Below, in pieces: positions 1-11,890 of a stretch of DNA of 64,000 nucleotides (positions are counted from its first letter, which is position 1; every line of letters starts with the position of its first letter). The position numbers were made by a program, and so were the translations under genes. Under the pieces are notes generated by a model that was not told where the DNA came from, did no database searches, and saw only the letters and a list, made by a program, of their open reading frames with translations. Origin of the DNA: Aradus depressus (Eukaryota > Arthropoda > Insecta > Hemiptera > Aradidae); NCBI GenBank assembly GCA_963662175.1, contig OY759226.1, forward strand, positions 24,040,446 through 24,104,445. The letters are read 5' to 3'.

Positions 1-206
1 ATATTTATATCTAATATAAAATATATTTATATCTAATGCAAAGGTTTTTCAAATAATCTTACTGGGCCAACAGGGAAAATGAATAGAATTATTTATTTAT
101 TTATTATTATTTTTTTTAAATCATCTACATTATTAAATTAAAAAAAACTAAACATTGAAACAAACAAAAATCAAAAGAAAAATCTTAAAAACTAAATTCT
201 TAACAC
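1..206. other. AT-rich sequence, nothing recognised
   Basis: About 80 per cent A+T with short A and T runs; no frame or repeat boundary seen. Confidence 0.6.
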
Positions 207-218
207 TAATTCAATCTT

Positions 219-561
219 CGGAGGGCGCCAGTAGCTCAGTGGTATGCGTGCTTGACTTCTGAGCTCAAGGTCGTGGGTTCGTAGCCCGACCGAGGCCCTT
301 TGTTTATTTTATGTGGGAGGTAAAATAAACTTAAGCACGCCGTCCTTCGGATGGGACGTTAAGCGATGGTCCTGAGCCTGCACGATGTCAGGTACTCGTT
401 AAAGACCCCTACCCTAGATGAATAAAAATTTAAGGTAGGCAAAATTTAGGACTCCCACAGTAGAGTCGGACTCATGTCCACCAGAGTGACGAAAGAGCGC
501 TCTGGTAGTAGGCGATATGACCTCGTAGTTAAAGCCCGGGCATGAGTCATAAAACCTAACC
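219..561 (+). mobile_element. tRNA-derived SINE, full length (copy A)
   Basis: The tRNA-like head has a pol III A box (TAGCTCAGTGGTA) and B box (GGGTTCGTAGCCC). The body has CGTCCTTCGGATGGGACGTT, and the 3' end is CATGAGTCATAAAACCTAACC. An exact 12-bp duplication TAATTCAATCTT flanks it (207-218 and 562-573), so it is a young insertion. Confidence 0.92.
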
Positions 562-654
562 TAATTCAATCTTTTTTCGTATTATATTTTAGCCATTTTT
601 TAAAATTTAAGTTATATATTTCTGGGTATATATCCTGTACATATAAACAAACAA

Positions 655-860
655 CAATACCTTCTTTGCGGATCAATTCCACCGTCAATTCACTCCTATT
701 TAGTTCATTACAATTTAAGCCTAAACACCACTGTCCACATACTCAGACCGTCGCCATTCCTAGACCTCGAACTAATCTCTACACACTAAATAAAACAGCT
801 GATGACCGTGTTTTATTTTTTTACTCATTTGTTTTAAAAGAAATTTGCTTTTTATAGATA
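655..860 (+). repeat. Interspersed repeat with an AAACAGCTGATG motif
   Basis: The same AT-rich block (TACCTTCTTTG..CTTAAGCCTAAAC..AACAGCTGAT..GTGTTTT) occurs at 11075-11290 and in inverse at 23930-24130 and 48440-48570. Class unknown. Confidence 0.55.
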
Positions 861-989
861 AATTAATATAATTAATTTTTTTTTTGTTATTAATAATTTA
901 ATGTGATTATTCTTTTTATACATCACAGTATCGACACGAAGTTGTATATGTGTAAACAAAACCACATGATGACATCACCTATCGATTAA

Positions 990-1857
990 CAGCCAAAGCG
1001 GAGAAGGGGGAAGAGGAAATTAGGAAAAAGCTTAATTTAAAAACTTATAACATCCTTTGTAAGTAATGTATCGACATGAAATTTAGTACGAGGATTTAGG
1101 AGCCCTATATAAGTCAACTGCTGACTGAATATTAAAAGTTAATTGATCAATTCCATCTGGGGAAGTACATTGCCGCCGATTTATTGAGGTTTTTGCTTAA
1201 AAATTTCCGCCCTTTTTTTATTTTGGCCGATTTGACTGAAAACCAATAGCTGTCGTCCTTATGGGGTTCCCCATAAGGACGACACCTATTAATTTTCAGC
1301 TAAATCGAATGTGAGGGGGGGGGGGGGGGGGGTGGTAGAGGAGAGCTTAGCTAACCATAAATAAATTTATCGACACGAAATTCTATGAGGGTTGACTTGA
1401 CCCTGAGAAAGCCACCTACTTTTTCTGAGTTGAGCCCCCCTCTGATCCCCCCCCCCCCCCCTTCCCTTCTGCCGACACCGCTGAAAATTATAAAGTGTCG
1501 TCCTTATAGGGTTTTGAATTCATACATGAAATTTTGTGTCGATATATTTATTAAAACGGGAGTTTTTAGAGTTTTTATGTTAAGCCTCCCCCTAATCCCT
1601 CCCATTCCATTGGCCGATTTGACTAAAAATTGGTAGGTGTTGTCCTTGTGGGGTTTTGATCACAGATATAAAATTTCGTGTCGATACATTCATTCTATCG
1701 TAAGTTATCGTGTTCGCAGATAGACATTTTTTTTTATATTTGCAATTTGGAGATCGGAAAAAATGAAATTCCGTTGAAAATTCCTCATCGAATTTTTGAC
1801 CGATTACATAACTTCCCCTATATTTTGTATATTTGGGGAATTAATAGAAAACATTTT
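990..1857. repeat. CTTCCCC-family fragments in both orientations
   Basis: Plus-strand end at 990-1185, then minus/plus modules meeting at a palindrome (1250-1284, TGTCGTCCTTATGGGG and inverse), then minus-strand modules to 1857. Poly-G (1317-1332) and poly-C (1449-1461) runs mark the modules. Confidence 0.65.
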
Positions 1858-2082
1858 TGTTAGTTATTGTGACTCATGCCCGGGCTTTATCTACGAGGTC
1901 ATATCGCCTACTACCAGAGCTCTCTTTCGTCACTCTGGTGGACATGAGCCCGACTCTACTATTGGAGACCCAAATGTTGCCTACCCTAAATTATTATTTA
2001 CTTAAGATGGGATCTTTAACCTGACATCGTATAGGCCAGCAACTATAGCTTAATGTCCCATCCGAAGGATGGCGTGCTCAAT
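1858..2082 (-). mobile_element. SINE fragment (tail and body)
   Basis: Matches the body of copies A-D from the 3' end to the GTCCTTCGG block; the tRNA head is missing. The tail is of the older TAACTAAC type. Confidence 0.75.
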
Positions 2083-2324
2083 GTTTCTGAATTTTTGTAA
2101 ACTGTGTATAAAGAAGATAATATGTTTAATCTCTAAGCTCAGCACGAAGGTCCATTTTTACGACTTGGTTTGATTGTGGCGTCCTAATCTAAGGACCCTG
2201 AACTTCAAAGCTGGTCCAAGAAGTTTGCCTTGGCTTTCATCCCCCCTACGCAGACAAGACAAACCCACCCCATTCTGGTGAAATGTATTTTTTTGGAGTT
2301 CTCTGTGTTTCGTTCAATTTTATT

Positions 2325-2545
2325 TTACAGCATTACTTCCCCAGCTATAGGGGAAGTTTTGTATTCGCCCAGAAATTCGATATTGGGTTTTCAACAGAAT
2401 TTCAAGTTTTCAGACCCACTGATTCAAAAATGAAAAAAAAAAAATTTCTATGTGCTTGTGAATACGATCACTCCCATAGAATATATCCAGAAGCCCATAA
2501 GGCCGACATCTATTAGTTTTTAGCCAAATTGATCAAAAAGAATGT
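2325..2545 (+). repeat. CTTCCCC-family fragment
   Basis: Left end (CTTCCCCAGCTATAGGGGAA) and the first module. Confidence 0.65.
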
Positions 2546-2639
2546 TGTAATGAAGTTACAAAAACATTAAGGTGGGCTTTGGCTGACCACAGCAACAGAT
2601 AATTATTTTTCCTTTATTTTATATAACTATATAATAAAC

Positions 2640-2720
2640 TTGTTAGGCCCTCTTTTCCCTGACGATTCTGCGAACGGGTGTCGTGGCCTCCACCGGAGGT
2701 CGGCAACCGCCCACGCCTCC
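2640..2720 (+). repeat. LINE 3' tail fragment
   Basis: The segment ATAAACTTGTTAGGCCCTC to GGCCTCCACCGGAGGTCGGC matches the 3' region of the LINE at 25860-25940. A poly-C run then interrupts it. Confidence 0.5.
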
Positions 2721-3129
2721 CCCCCCCCCCCCCAAAAAAAAAAGTATGAAAATTCAGAAGCTCAAAGATAAAAGATTTATACTGAGGAAATCAATATTTT
2801 TGAGAACCTCTTTAAAATCCACTCAAAATATAACAATTATCTCATTTCGATTTCGAGATATCGCATGATTTAATTGTGAATTTCACGAAAAAAAAAAAAA
2901 AAAAAAATTGTATTGACCTAAACTGATAATCAGAAAAATTCGTATTTATTGGCACAATGCAATTAAGGCATTTATTGTAGAGCCGGTATATATTGGCCCT
3001 TCGGGGGGGTGTGGCCAGTTGGCTTGGAGGGGGGAAACGGGAGGGGATAGCCAATAGGAACCCTACTACTACTTCAACTTACAATTTTCAACTTAGTAGT
3101 AGTAGTAGGAGTAGTGAACTTGGTTTCTT

Positions 3130-3412
3130 GAGTTATAGTGCGTTATTATGACTCATGCCCGGGCTTCAACTACAAGTCAAAAAGTCTTGAGCACGCCGTC
3201 CTTCGGATGGGACGTTAAGCAATGGTCCCGAGCCAGTGCGATGTCAGATACTTGAAGACCCCAGTTGAATAAACGTATGTAGGCAAAATTTCGGACTCCC
3301 ACAGTAGAGTCGGCCTCACTTCCACCAGAGCAATGAAAAATCGCTCTGGTAGTTGGCGATATAACTTCGTAGTTAACGCTCAGGCATGAGTCACAATAAG
3401 AACTATAAGTAA
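3130..3412 (+). mobile_element. SINE fragments in a foldback
   Basis: A plus-strand SINE body (3186-3400) is preceded by a minus-strand tail piece (3140-3180). The outer flanks (GGTTTCTTGAGTTATAGT and its inverse) also pair, so the unit forms a hairpin. Confidence 0.6.
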
Positions 3413-3729
3413 CTCAAGAAATCAAGTTGGAACTAAGTACATTATCATAAGACAGACTTCTTTACTTCTGATTGTACTTGGTACTTAGTAAATAATCCAC
3501 GCTATAGTGAGTAATGTGTATTTACTACTTTCAAATTATACACTCTAAGTGACTCGGCCAGTTCAAAAAAAAACTTGACAATCTCAAAAAATACAGAAAT
3601 CACACAACATCTAATAAAAATAGATCTAGTCTAAAAGAAACAAGAGTACTTAAATTTAAAAGTATAATGAGATATTTGAATTTTATACTTAAGCCCTCTC
3701 CCCTGAATCCCGGCTTCCCTTCGCCCGAA

Positions 3730-3995
3730 CTGTGCTCAAGTTTGCGGGCTCGAAACCCGACCGAGGCCCTTAAGTTTTCTATCTGGAAGTTAAAAAAAAC
3801 CTTGAGCAAGCCGTCCTTCGGATGGGACTCTAAGCGATGGTCCCTAATGTCAGAAACTCTTTAAAGTCATCTTAGGTAGCTGAAACTGGGTAGGCAAGAT
3901 TTAGGACTCCCATAGTAGTCAGGCTCATGCCAGCAGAGTGACAAAAGAGCACTTTGATAGTAGGCGTTATGACATCGTTAAAGTCTGGGCATGAA
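3730..3995 (+). mobile_element. SINE, diverged, lacking the A box
   Basis: Starts within the tRNA head (GCGGGCTCGAAACCCGACCG) and continues through the body to CATGAATAAAA. Several small deletions mark it as old. Confidence 0.7.
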
Positions 3996-4499
3996 TAAAA
4001 AACTAACTGTAACTGTATCTGTTTGACTCTTCTGAAAAGAGTAATTTCGTTGAGTTAACTGATTATCTGAACAAAGAGTATTTACTTATGGCGGGTGTGT
4101 GATGTGGTCATTTTATCACGCAGTTCCGTCGTTGCCTCTTAAAACACGCTTATCTGTCTCAAGTACTTCATATCTGATAAAGTCACAACTCCAATATAAA
4201 TATACAAAAACAACAAATAGTTTAATTGTATAATATAGTCGATATCAATTCTTTTGTTTGCGTTTTGCCAAAAGACCACATGAAAAAGATGTTTGTACTT
4301 TTAATTGAAAGATAATATTGGTATACAAGAAGAAAATAAAACGAAGACAAGAGAATACTAGTGACACGTTCTCACTTTGTGATCGGGAGGATGATATTAA
4401 CGCATTTTGAGTGGTTTACGAAATTCCTTTAGATACATTCTATAGAGGTTATGTAACCTTTTAGAAGTTGTACTTTCCGACCTCCTCAATCCAAAAATG

Positions 4500-4930
4500 T
4501 CGGTGATTCACCGGCAATTTACTTCTCCAGAACAAATTAATCGATTAAACACTGGCTTTAAATTGGCTTAAAATTAATAGTTTACTTACACAGAGACTTC
4601 TGAATCCTCGTACTAAATTTTGTATCGTTTTATTCTTTAAATCGGTGATTCACCGACAATTTACTTCCCCAGAACGAATTAATCGATTAAACAATGGATT
4701 TAAATTGGCTAAAAATTAATAGATTAATTACACAAGGACTTCTGAATCCTCATATTAAATTTTGTATAGTTTTATTCAACAAATCGGTGATTCATCGACA
4801 GTTTGCTTCCCCAGAACGAATTAATCGATTAAACAATGGATTTAAATTGGCTAAAAATGAATAGTTTACTTACACAGGGACTCCTGAATCCTGGTACTAA
4901 ATTTTGTATAGTTTTATTCATTAAATCGGC
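4500..4930 (-). repeat. Three tandem copies of a CTTCCCC-family terminus
   Basis: Units of about 140 bp begin with CGGTGATTCACCG (or CGGTGATTCATCG) at 4500, 4643 and 4784, followed by the ACTTCCCCAGAACGAATTAA end. The family terminus was amplified in place; the rest of a copy follows to 5230. Confidence 0.8.
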
Positions 4931-5243
4931 AGTTATTGGGATTTTTGTATTGATTTCTCTCATCTGATCAATTCTTCTCCTTCCGTTGATTCTGCTGAAA
5001 ATTTATAGGTTCCGTCCTTATGGGGTTTTGAATTTATATATAAAATTTCGTGTTGATACATTCATTACATTGGCAGTTATTTGAGTTTTTTTGTTAGGCC
5101 TCCCCCCTCTTAGTCATTTTGGTTGAAAATCAATAGGTGTTGTTCTTAGAGGATTCTGATACACATATAAAATTTTGGGGCCATAGATTCATTCTATCGG
5201 AGTTATCGCTTTTTTGGTTCCCCTGGTATACGTATACGAAGTA

Positions 5244-5633
5244 CAGTAGAACCTCTATAAGTCGAACATCAAGGGAGACGCCAAAAAATTCGAGTTATAG
5301 AGTTTTCGACTTATGGAGGATTTCGACTTAGGCGGATTTTGATTCGACTCATAGAGGTTAAGATTCATTCTAACTAATTTTGAGATGAATAATCGAGTTG
5401 TAAAATAAAACGTTGCTATGTTCGAGATACAGAGGTCCAATTTATTTTTTCGAGTTATAGAGGGAAAATATGTACCAAAATGGCTTGTAGGGACTCATTG
5501 ATTATTTCGACTAATAGAGGGTTGAGATTTCGAGTAATGGAGGTTTTGGGGCTTGAAGGAAAAGGAACAAAACTTTTTTTCGAGTTTTGGAGGTTTTCGA
5601 CTTATCGAGGTTCGACTTAAAGAGGTTCTACTC
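5244..5633. mobile_element. pogo/Tigger-type MITE
   Basis: This 390-bp element has ends CAGTAGAACCTCTATAAGTC and the inverse of GAGTAGAACCTCTTTAAGTC, flanked by TA on both sides. It is filled with degenerate TCGAGTTATAGAGG/TTCGACTTA units. The CAGT..AACCTC end and TA target are pogo traits. No transposase is present. Confidence 0.75.
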
Positions 5634-5751
5634 TATAAGGAAATGACAGTAATACTTTTTTTTCTTCACCATTAACCTATATATACACTTTTGTAAGAAT
5701 CTTGTTCAATTTTATCATTATCGTACTATCAATTATTGTTTTATTGTTTAG

Positions 5752-5865
5752 GCTGCTAAGTACAAGATACAGAGCGCTCACCTGATCCGCCACGGCAAGA
5801 AGAGGAAAGATGAGTGCAAAAAGGAATTCCATAGACTTTAACGGACGAAGAAAATCCAATGGCCA
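5752..5865 (+). CDS. Candidate first exon of a long aquaporin isoform (start codon 5810)
   Basis: A pyrimidine-rich acceptor (AG at 5750-5751) precedes 58 nt of leader with an in-frame TGA. ATG at 5810 follows in good context (A at -3), then 18 codons and two bases before the donor GTTAGT at 5866. The peptide begins MSAKRNSIDFNGRRKSNG and is basic and hydrophilic. Phase 2 matches the exon at 13287, and the reading frame then stays open through four more exons into the aquaporin channel. This is inference from splice consensus and phase continuity; no homologue was recognised. An upstream non-coding exon must exist if the acceptor is real. Intron 1 would be 7.4 kb, and a SINE fragment begins a few bases after the donor. 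Confidence 0.45.
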
Positions 5866-5879
5866 GTTAGTAATATATT

Positions 5880-6090
5880 TAGTTAGTTATTATGACTCAT
5901 GCCTGGGCTTTAACTACGAGGTCATATCACCTACTACCAGAGCGCTCTTTCGTCACTCTGGACATGAGACCGACATAAATAAATTTTGCCTACTCTAAAT
6001 GTTTTATTCACCTAGTGTAGGGATCTTTAACCAGTACCTGACATCCCGGCTCGGGACCATGTGAAGGACGGCGTGCTTAAGTTAATTCGC
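5880..6090 (-). mobile_element. SINE fragment directly after candidate exon 1
   Basis: Tail and body without the tRNA head. It begins about 15 bp after the donor site of the 5752 exon. Confidence 0.7.
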
Positions 6091-6114
6091 AGTGTGCACT
6101 TTTTTGGCTCTCTT

Positions 6115-6410
6115 TTCACACTTTCCCAGCTATACTAGTATAAAGGAAGGTATGAAATTGGTGAAAAATTTTCAATGGAATTATATGTTTTCCGACATCC
6201 AGATTCCAAATATAAAAACAAAATGTCTGTCGATATGTTTTTGAACACGATAACGCCCGATAGAATGAATGTATCGATACGAAATTTTATAGATGGATCC
6301 AGAACCCTTCAATAACAACCCATATGGATTTTCAGCCAAATTGACCAAAGGGAAGGAGGGGATTAGGGGGGAGGCTTAAAACAAAAACTCATCAACATGA
6401 AATTTCATAT
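6115..6410 (+). repeat. CTTCCCC-family fragment
   Basis: Left end near 6122 and one module; its right side is cut at 6410. Confidence 0.6.
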
Positions 6411-6542
6411 TTGAAAAACCCATTGAGGACATATTTTTACAATATCTCTGCAAAAAATGGTAACAAGAATACGTGTGGGACAGATAATGCAGTGTTATTT
6501 AACAAACTTAGTGCCAAAGCAAATAGAAACATTTGGATCAAT

Positions 6543-6870
6543 AATTTAGTTATTATGACTCATGCCCGGGCTTTAACTACGAGGTCATATTGCCTACTAC
6601 CAGAGCGCTCTTTTGTCACTCTGGTCGATATGAGACCGACTCTACTCTACTATAGGAGTCCTAAATTTTGCCTAACCTAAAATTTTTATTCACCTAGTGT
6701 AGGGGTCTTAAACGAGTACCTACCTGACATCGTACAGGCTCGGGATCATCGCTTAACGTCTCATCCGAAGGACAGCGTGTTTAAGTTTATTTTATCTCCC
6801 AAATAAAATAAACTAAGGGCCTCGGCCGCGTTTCAGACCCACGATCTTGAGCTCAGAACTATTGGTTCAA
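6543..6870 (-). mobile_element. SINE, nearly full length, diverged
   Basis: Runs from the TAACTAA-type tail through the body to the tRNA head (GAGCTCA near 6850). Truncated in the A box. Confidence 0.75.
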
Positions 6871-6925
6871 CAGTGTTTAAGAGAACAAGTCACACCCAAC
6901 TATATCAGTATTTGTTAAGTCGTGG

Positions 6926-6950
6926 CTGAAGATGGTAGCAATACACATAA
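6926..6950 (+). ncRNA. Degenerate hammerhead-like core
   Basis: CTGAAGATGGTAGCAATAC matches the cores at 59478 and 17520, but the CCGAAA that should follow is replaced by ACATAA. It sits beside an inverted repeat running to about 7080. It is probably a dead relative. Confidence 0.35.
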
Positions 6951-7095
6951 AATATACGTATTATTCCGAAGTACACTAATTGCGAATGTAGCTTTCTTAT
7001 TACCTGAGCGTACTAATAAACTACTCTGAATTAGTTTGTTAGTACGCTAAATTAATAAAAACGCTAAATTCGCAATTAATCAATATGTGTCATAG

Positions 7096-7235
7096 AGGGC
7101 TTAGAGGTAGCGTGCTAGCCTACTGAACTCAAAATCGCAGCATCAAAACCCGACCGAGACACTTTTTTTTATCTAAAAGGTAAAAAAAAAACTGAGCACG
7201 CCCTCCTTCGGATGGGACATTAAGCATGACTCACA
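7096..7235 (+). mobile_element. SINE head with deleted body
   Basis: A diverged head (GAGGTAGCGTGCTAGCCTAC, CCCGACCGAG) and the GTCCTTCGG block are followed directly by the tail ATGACTCACAATAA, so the central body is deleted. Confidence 0.6.
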
Positions 7236-7507
7236 ATAACACGAATAACCTATTTCATGAACTGTGTGAAGCCTCAGAAAGACCTGTTAAGAATTTTATT
7301 ACTGGGCTTCTGGTAAAGCATACTTTTATTATGGTATGGGCCACATTTTAAGATAATAATTTTATGGCATCTTTCCTTAATTTTTCGTTATATAACTAAA
7401 CAATATCTTTATTGATTTATGGTTATATTCATAATCATAATGGTCATTATTATGAAATATTTGTATTTAGTGTAGTGGCGGATTATATATCTATAGAAAT
7501 CAGCTTA

Positions 7508-8728
7508 GGGGCTGTCCTTAAATTACGTAACGCAAAATTGTCCAAATTTGAATATCCACCCCTCCCCCTGTAACGGAAGCCTATCCCCCCCCCCCCCCCC
7601 CCCACCCACCCACCCCCTAAAAATTACGAAATATTTTGATGACCACCCCCCCCCCCCCCACCCACCCACCCCCTAAAAATTACGAAATATTTTGATGACC
7701 ACCCCCCCCCCCCCCCCTCCTCTAAAGGGAAAAAAGTGAAAAAAATTAAAAATTTAACATTTAATATATTATGATTTAGAGAGAACATATGTAAAATACA
7801 TAATCAAAAACGAATACGGAGGGCGCCGGTGGCTCAGTGGTATGCGTACTTGACTTCTGAGCTCAAGATCGTGGGTTCGCAACCCGACCGAGGCCCTTAG
7901 TTTATTTTATCTGGGAGGTAAAATAAACTTAAGCACGCCGTCCTTCGGTTGGGACGTTAAGCGATGGTCCCGAGCCTGTACGATGTCAGGTACTCGTTAA
8001 AGACCCCTACCCGAGTGAATAAAAATTTAGGGTAGGCAAAATTTAGGACTCCCACAGTAGAGTCGGACTCATGTCCAACAGAGTGACGAAAGAGCGCTCT
8101 GGTAGTAGGCGATATGACCTCGTAGTTAAAGCCCGGGCATGAGTCATAGAACCTAACCTAAAAACGAATACAATAAAATTATGACTCATCTTCCCATGGA
8201 GTTGACATATGTTTTTTCATGGAAATCACAGGCATACACTCACAAGTTTCTTTCTGTTGTGCTCTTGCAAGTTGTCAACAACACTTTTTGGACTCATTGT
8301 TGTCTTGTAAACCTGCGAACTGATTCGAATGAACTATTTGTAAACAAACCAAGTCACGTTTGTAGTTATGGATGTCACCAAAAAAAAACCTATTCAAAAC
8401 ATCCGCAAAATTTGAATGGTTATATAAATCACCATAAGAAATTTGAGTATTTTATGATCAAGTGACATTTTTGTGTATTTTTATTTTTAAATTTGTTTTT
8501 TTGTTAGTTTTATTTTATTATCATATCACTAAAATGTGGCAAAATATCAAAATGTTATAGGTATTATTTCACGAAAAATTATCTGAAAATGAAACATTTA
8601 TTTGACCAAGATTTGAATCGAACTAGCGTTACGTAACGTCAAAATTGCCACCCCCCACCCCCTTGTAACGCTGCGATGAACCCCCCCCCCCCCCCCCTTC
8701 CAACGTTACGTAATTTAAGGACAGCCCC
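7508..8728. mobile_element. PIF/Harbinger-type non-autonomous element interrupted by a SINE
   Basis: Perfect 25-bp inverted ends beginning GGGGCTGTCCTTAAATTACG are flanked by TTA (7505-7507 and 8729-8731), the Harbinger target-site size. Subterminal C-rich tracts lie inside both ends. Removing the SINE at 7818-8159 and one copy of its duplication leaves about 867 bp. A 94-codon reading frame at 8181-8465 has no recognisable similarity. Non-autonomous status is inferred from absence of transposase. Confidence 0.75.
7818..8159 (+). mobile_element. tRNA-derived SINE, full length (copy B)
   Basis: Same structure as copy A, with a 12-bp duplication AAAAACGAATAC (7806-7817 and 8160-8171). It is inserted in the Harbinger-type element, so it is younger than that element. 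Confidence 0.92.
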
Positions 8729-9167
8729 TTATAAGCGGTTTTATTACTTACCCAGCTGAACGAAGTATAGGGGAAGTTATGCAATCGGGCAGAAATTCGA
8801 TGTCAAGTTTTTACCAGAATATTATGTTTTCCGATAGCCTGATTACAAAAAAGAAAAAGAAAACGTCTGTGTTGTGATAATTAAAAAACAATTGTAATTG
8901 TTAGATAAAAATAAATATATAAATAATTGTAGGAATATTGAGGGTCAGTCAAAGATGGAAGAAAACACTATTCAAATGCCAACGTTTATATATAAGTTAT
9001 ATCATCACCAGGGCCTACAAACATGGGGGGGAATCAAAATTAGAATCACAATTAAACAAAATTAGTGTGTTGATAAACATTACTGAAGGTTAAAATTGAC
9101 ATTGTAACGAGTTAAAAAATTGAACCTGACTTACTATGAATACATTACTAAACGTTAAAATTAAATA

Positions 9168-10778
9168 GTGGCGTTCAAAAGTATTTGCACAAGCAATATT
9201 TTACTCATAATCATAGTAAGGGACAACTAAAAAAATCATATAACTAGGTACACAAAAACCTTATTTATTTAAGCATATATTTACGTAAAACCCGTTAATG
9301 CGAAATAAGAATACATATTTTTACAACTATTTTTCTTGAAAAAGCTCCGTTCAAAAGTATTTGCACATAATATAAAACTTGAAATAAAAATTATTATAAA
9401 ATCAATAAAACAACCTATAATATATTTAATACTTGGTATAAAGTCCATTGGCGTCTATCACAGCCTGAAGCCTCCTTGGCATGCAATTAACTACATTTTT
9501 TATGAAGTTAATGTCAACTTTATTCCACTCGTCCAATAAAATGTCTTTTAAATTATGTTTTTCCTTAATTTTATGTTTTCGGATGTTAAGGTCTAAATAG
9601 TTCCAAACATGTTCTATAATATTTAAATCTGGAGATTGTGGAGGGGTTTGTAGCATCCTGGGCGCATTATAAAGAAGCCATTCTCTGGTTTTATTGGCCT
9701 TGTGTTTTGGATCATTGTCCTGTTGGAATATAAAAATATTTTCCATATTCAATTTGATGGCACTAGCTCGGAGATTATGGCGCAAAATGTTGACGTAGGT
9801 ATCAGCAGTCATGACAGATTCAATTGGGACAAGATTGCCTACCCAATTATAAGCCACACACCCCCAGACCATCACATGACCTCCACCATGTTTTATCGTA
9901 GGTGTGACATTAAGGCGTTTAAGCTCTTTATTTGGTTTTCGCCAGATATATATTTTTCCCGTCACTTCCAAAAACGTTAAATTTGCTCTCATCACTAAAG
10001 AGGACGCTTTGCCAAAATTCCATTGGCTTGCTGAGATGGGTTTTTGCAAATTTCAACCTTTTTTTCCTGTTGACCTCAGATATGAAGGGTTTTTTCCTTG
10101 GAACTCTTCCATGAAAATCAGCTTTATAGAGCGCTCTTTTTACTGTTGATTCACTCACACGTTTTTCACAAGTCAATTCGACCTTATTGACTAATTGCCA
10201 ACCACTTGTGGATGGGTGTGCCTTTACTTCCCGTACGATATCCCTGCACTCCCGTTGTGTCAGAGCCCTTGGTCGTCCTGTTCGTTGCTTATTTAACGTA
10301 TTTCCTGTCTACTCGAACCATAACGGACTGTAGAAAAATTTAAATTTAAAATATTCCCAATTTCACGGTAGGTTTTGCCTTGGTTTCTCAATAAAATAAT
10401 ATTTCCCCTTACTGCCTGGGATAACTTACCGTGCCATGTTGACTGAGACTGGATTAAAATAGTAGACTATTCTGAAGAATGTTAATCCCTAATTGAGTGA
10501 GAAAGGAAATGTAAACAAAAAGAGTAAACACACTTAGGTATAGAATTACTGTACTCATTAAAATAACCAGTATAATTTGTGCAAATACTTTTGAACGGAG
10601 CTTTTTCAAGAAAAATTGTTGTAAAAATATGTATTCTTATTTCGCATTAACGGGTTTTACGTAAATATATGCTTAAATAAATAACGTTTTTGTATATCTA
10701 GTTATATGATTTTTTTAGTTGTCCCTTACTATGATTATGAGTAAAATATTGCTTGTGCAAATACTTTTGAACGCCACG
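9168..10778 (-). mobile_element. Tc1-family transposon with long IR/DR ends
   Basis: The 1611-bp element is flanked by TA (9166-9167 and 10779-10780). Inverted repeats of about 200 bp (9168-9370 and 10577-10778) each contain two direct copies of GTTCAAAAGTATTTGCACA, one at the tip and one at the inner edge. This is the IR/DR arrangement known from Sleeping Beauty-type Tc1 elements. The arms still match closely, with scattered differences, indicating moderate age. Confidence 0.93.
9426..10437 (-). pseudogene. Tc1 transposase, DD34E, frameshifted
   Basis: The minus-strand reading frame runs from an ATG at 10437. An N-terminal helix-turn-helix segment (KLSQAVRGNIILLRNQGKTY and on) is followed by a GRPR hook and a second DNA-binding domain, then the DDE core: FSDESKFNVFG (first Asp), FQQDNDPKHKA (second Asp) and QSPDLNIIEHVW (Glu). 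Exactly 34 residues separate the second Asp from the Glu, as in Tc1. A stop occurs right after MAR at the start, and frame breaks near 10305 and 9950 split the protein, so this copy cannot encode active transposase. The final 207 codons (10049-9426) are intact. Confidence 0.9.
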
Positions 10779-10780
10779 TA

Positions 10781-11070
10781 GATATATTGTTAACCATAAA
10801 CTTGAACATTAGTGTACGTTCATGTTTAATGAATAGCATAGAATTTAATGAATAATATAATGAATATAATGGTATAATGAATAGCATAGAATTTACGAGA
10901 ACAAATTAGTTTTTTTTTACCTAAACGACATAATAAAATTAATAACTGAGAGATAAAAAAATGTTACAACCTAGTTTTTTTACATTTATTTTTTAGTCTC
11001 TTTCTCTCTAAATACTGGCCATTCTTCAAATTTAGGTTATTTTAGGGCATATAAAACATATAAATAAATT
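10781..11070. other. AT-rich interval, nothing recognised
   Basis: Short repeated GAATAGCATAGAATTTA units near 10833 and 10881; otherwise featureless. Confidence 0.5.
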
Positions 11071-11384
11071 AATGTACCTTCTTTGTGCATCTATTTCAAT
11101 TAAAACTCCAATTAATCACAATTAATTCTCTACAACTTAGTTCTCCACATCTTAAGCCTAAACTCTTCCAACCTTCCACTCCTCTACACTAATTAAAACA
11201 GCTGATAGTCGTGTTTTGTTTTTTTATTCATGGGTTGTTTTAAAACAAAATGCATTCATATTATTATTCACTAATTTAGTTGCTTCTTAAATTTTATTTT
11301 ATACTAATAAATATAGTTAATTTAATAATATTAATAATTTGAATGTGCGTTTTTTTTTATACATCACAGTGTGTCTGTGAACAC

Positions 11385-11700
11385 TATAACTCCTGATATA
11401 AAGCATGTATCGACACAAAATATATACTTAAGTGTATCCAGAACCCCACAAGAACGACACATACTGATTTTCAGCCAAATGGGTCAGAGGGAAGTGAGAG
11501 ATTAGAAGAGAGGCTTAACTCAAAAACTGCAATAACTGCGGTTGTAATGAATATATCAACAAGAAACTTCATATTTAAATTCAAAACCCGGCAGTTATTA
11601 ATTTCCAAAGAAGTCTATAGAAGGGAAAGTTGGATAAATGAAGCGAGGACTCGGACTCAAAAACACTAAGAACTGCCAATGTAATGAATGACTTTATCAT
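11385..11700 (+). repeat. CTTCCCC-family modules
   Basis: Two modules (TGTATCGACACAAAATATAT at 11405 and a second near 11545) without ends. Confidence 0.6.
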
Positions 11701-11814
11701 TGGAGCATTGGCTATTGTACGAAATATTTCAGATTGGAAGCCTTGTTTAACGATGTTAACCTTCTAAACTTTCTTAACCATAACCTTCTTAAGTACTTAA
11801 CCTTGTTGTTTTTT

Positions 11815-11890
11815 TCAGGCATTTTTCCCAGAGGTGTCTTCTTCGCTCTAAAAAAAAAAAAAAAGAAGACTCCTCTGGAAAAAATGCCGG
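11815..11890. repeat. Small hairpin
   Basis: GGCATTTTTCCCAGAGGTGT and its near-inverse (CTCCTCTGGAAAAAATGCC) flank an A-run. Confidence 0.55.

Noticed and set aside
228..299. tRNA gene
   Set aside because: The pol III boxes are intact but the cloverleaf is imperfect and the sequence continues into a repeated body with a tail and target duplication, so it is a SINE head. The same applies to the heads at 7820, 13880, 32905 and 36190.
9702..10149. Plus-strand frames across the Tc1 element
   Set aside because: They are opposite-strand shadows of the DD34E transposase.
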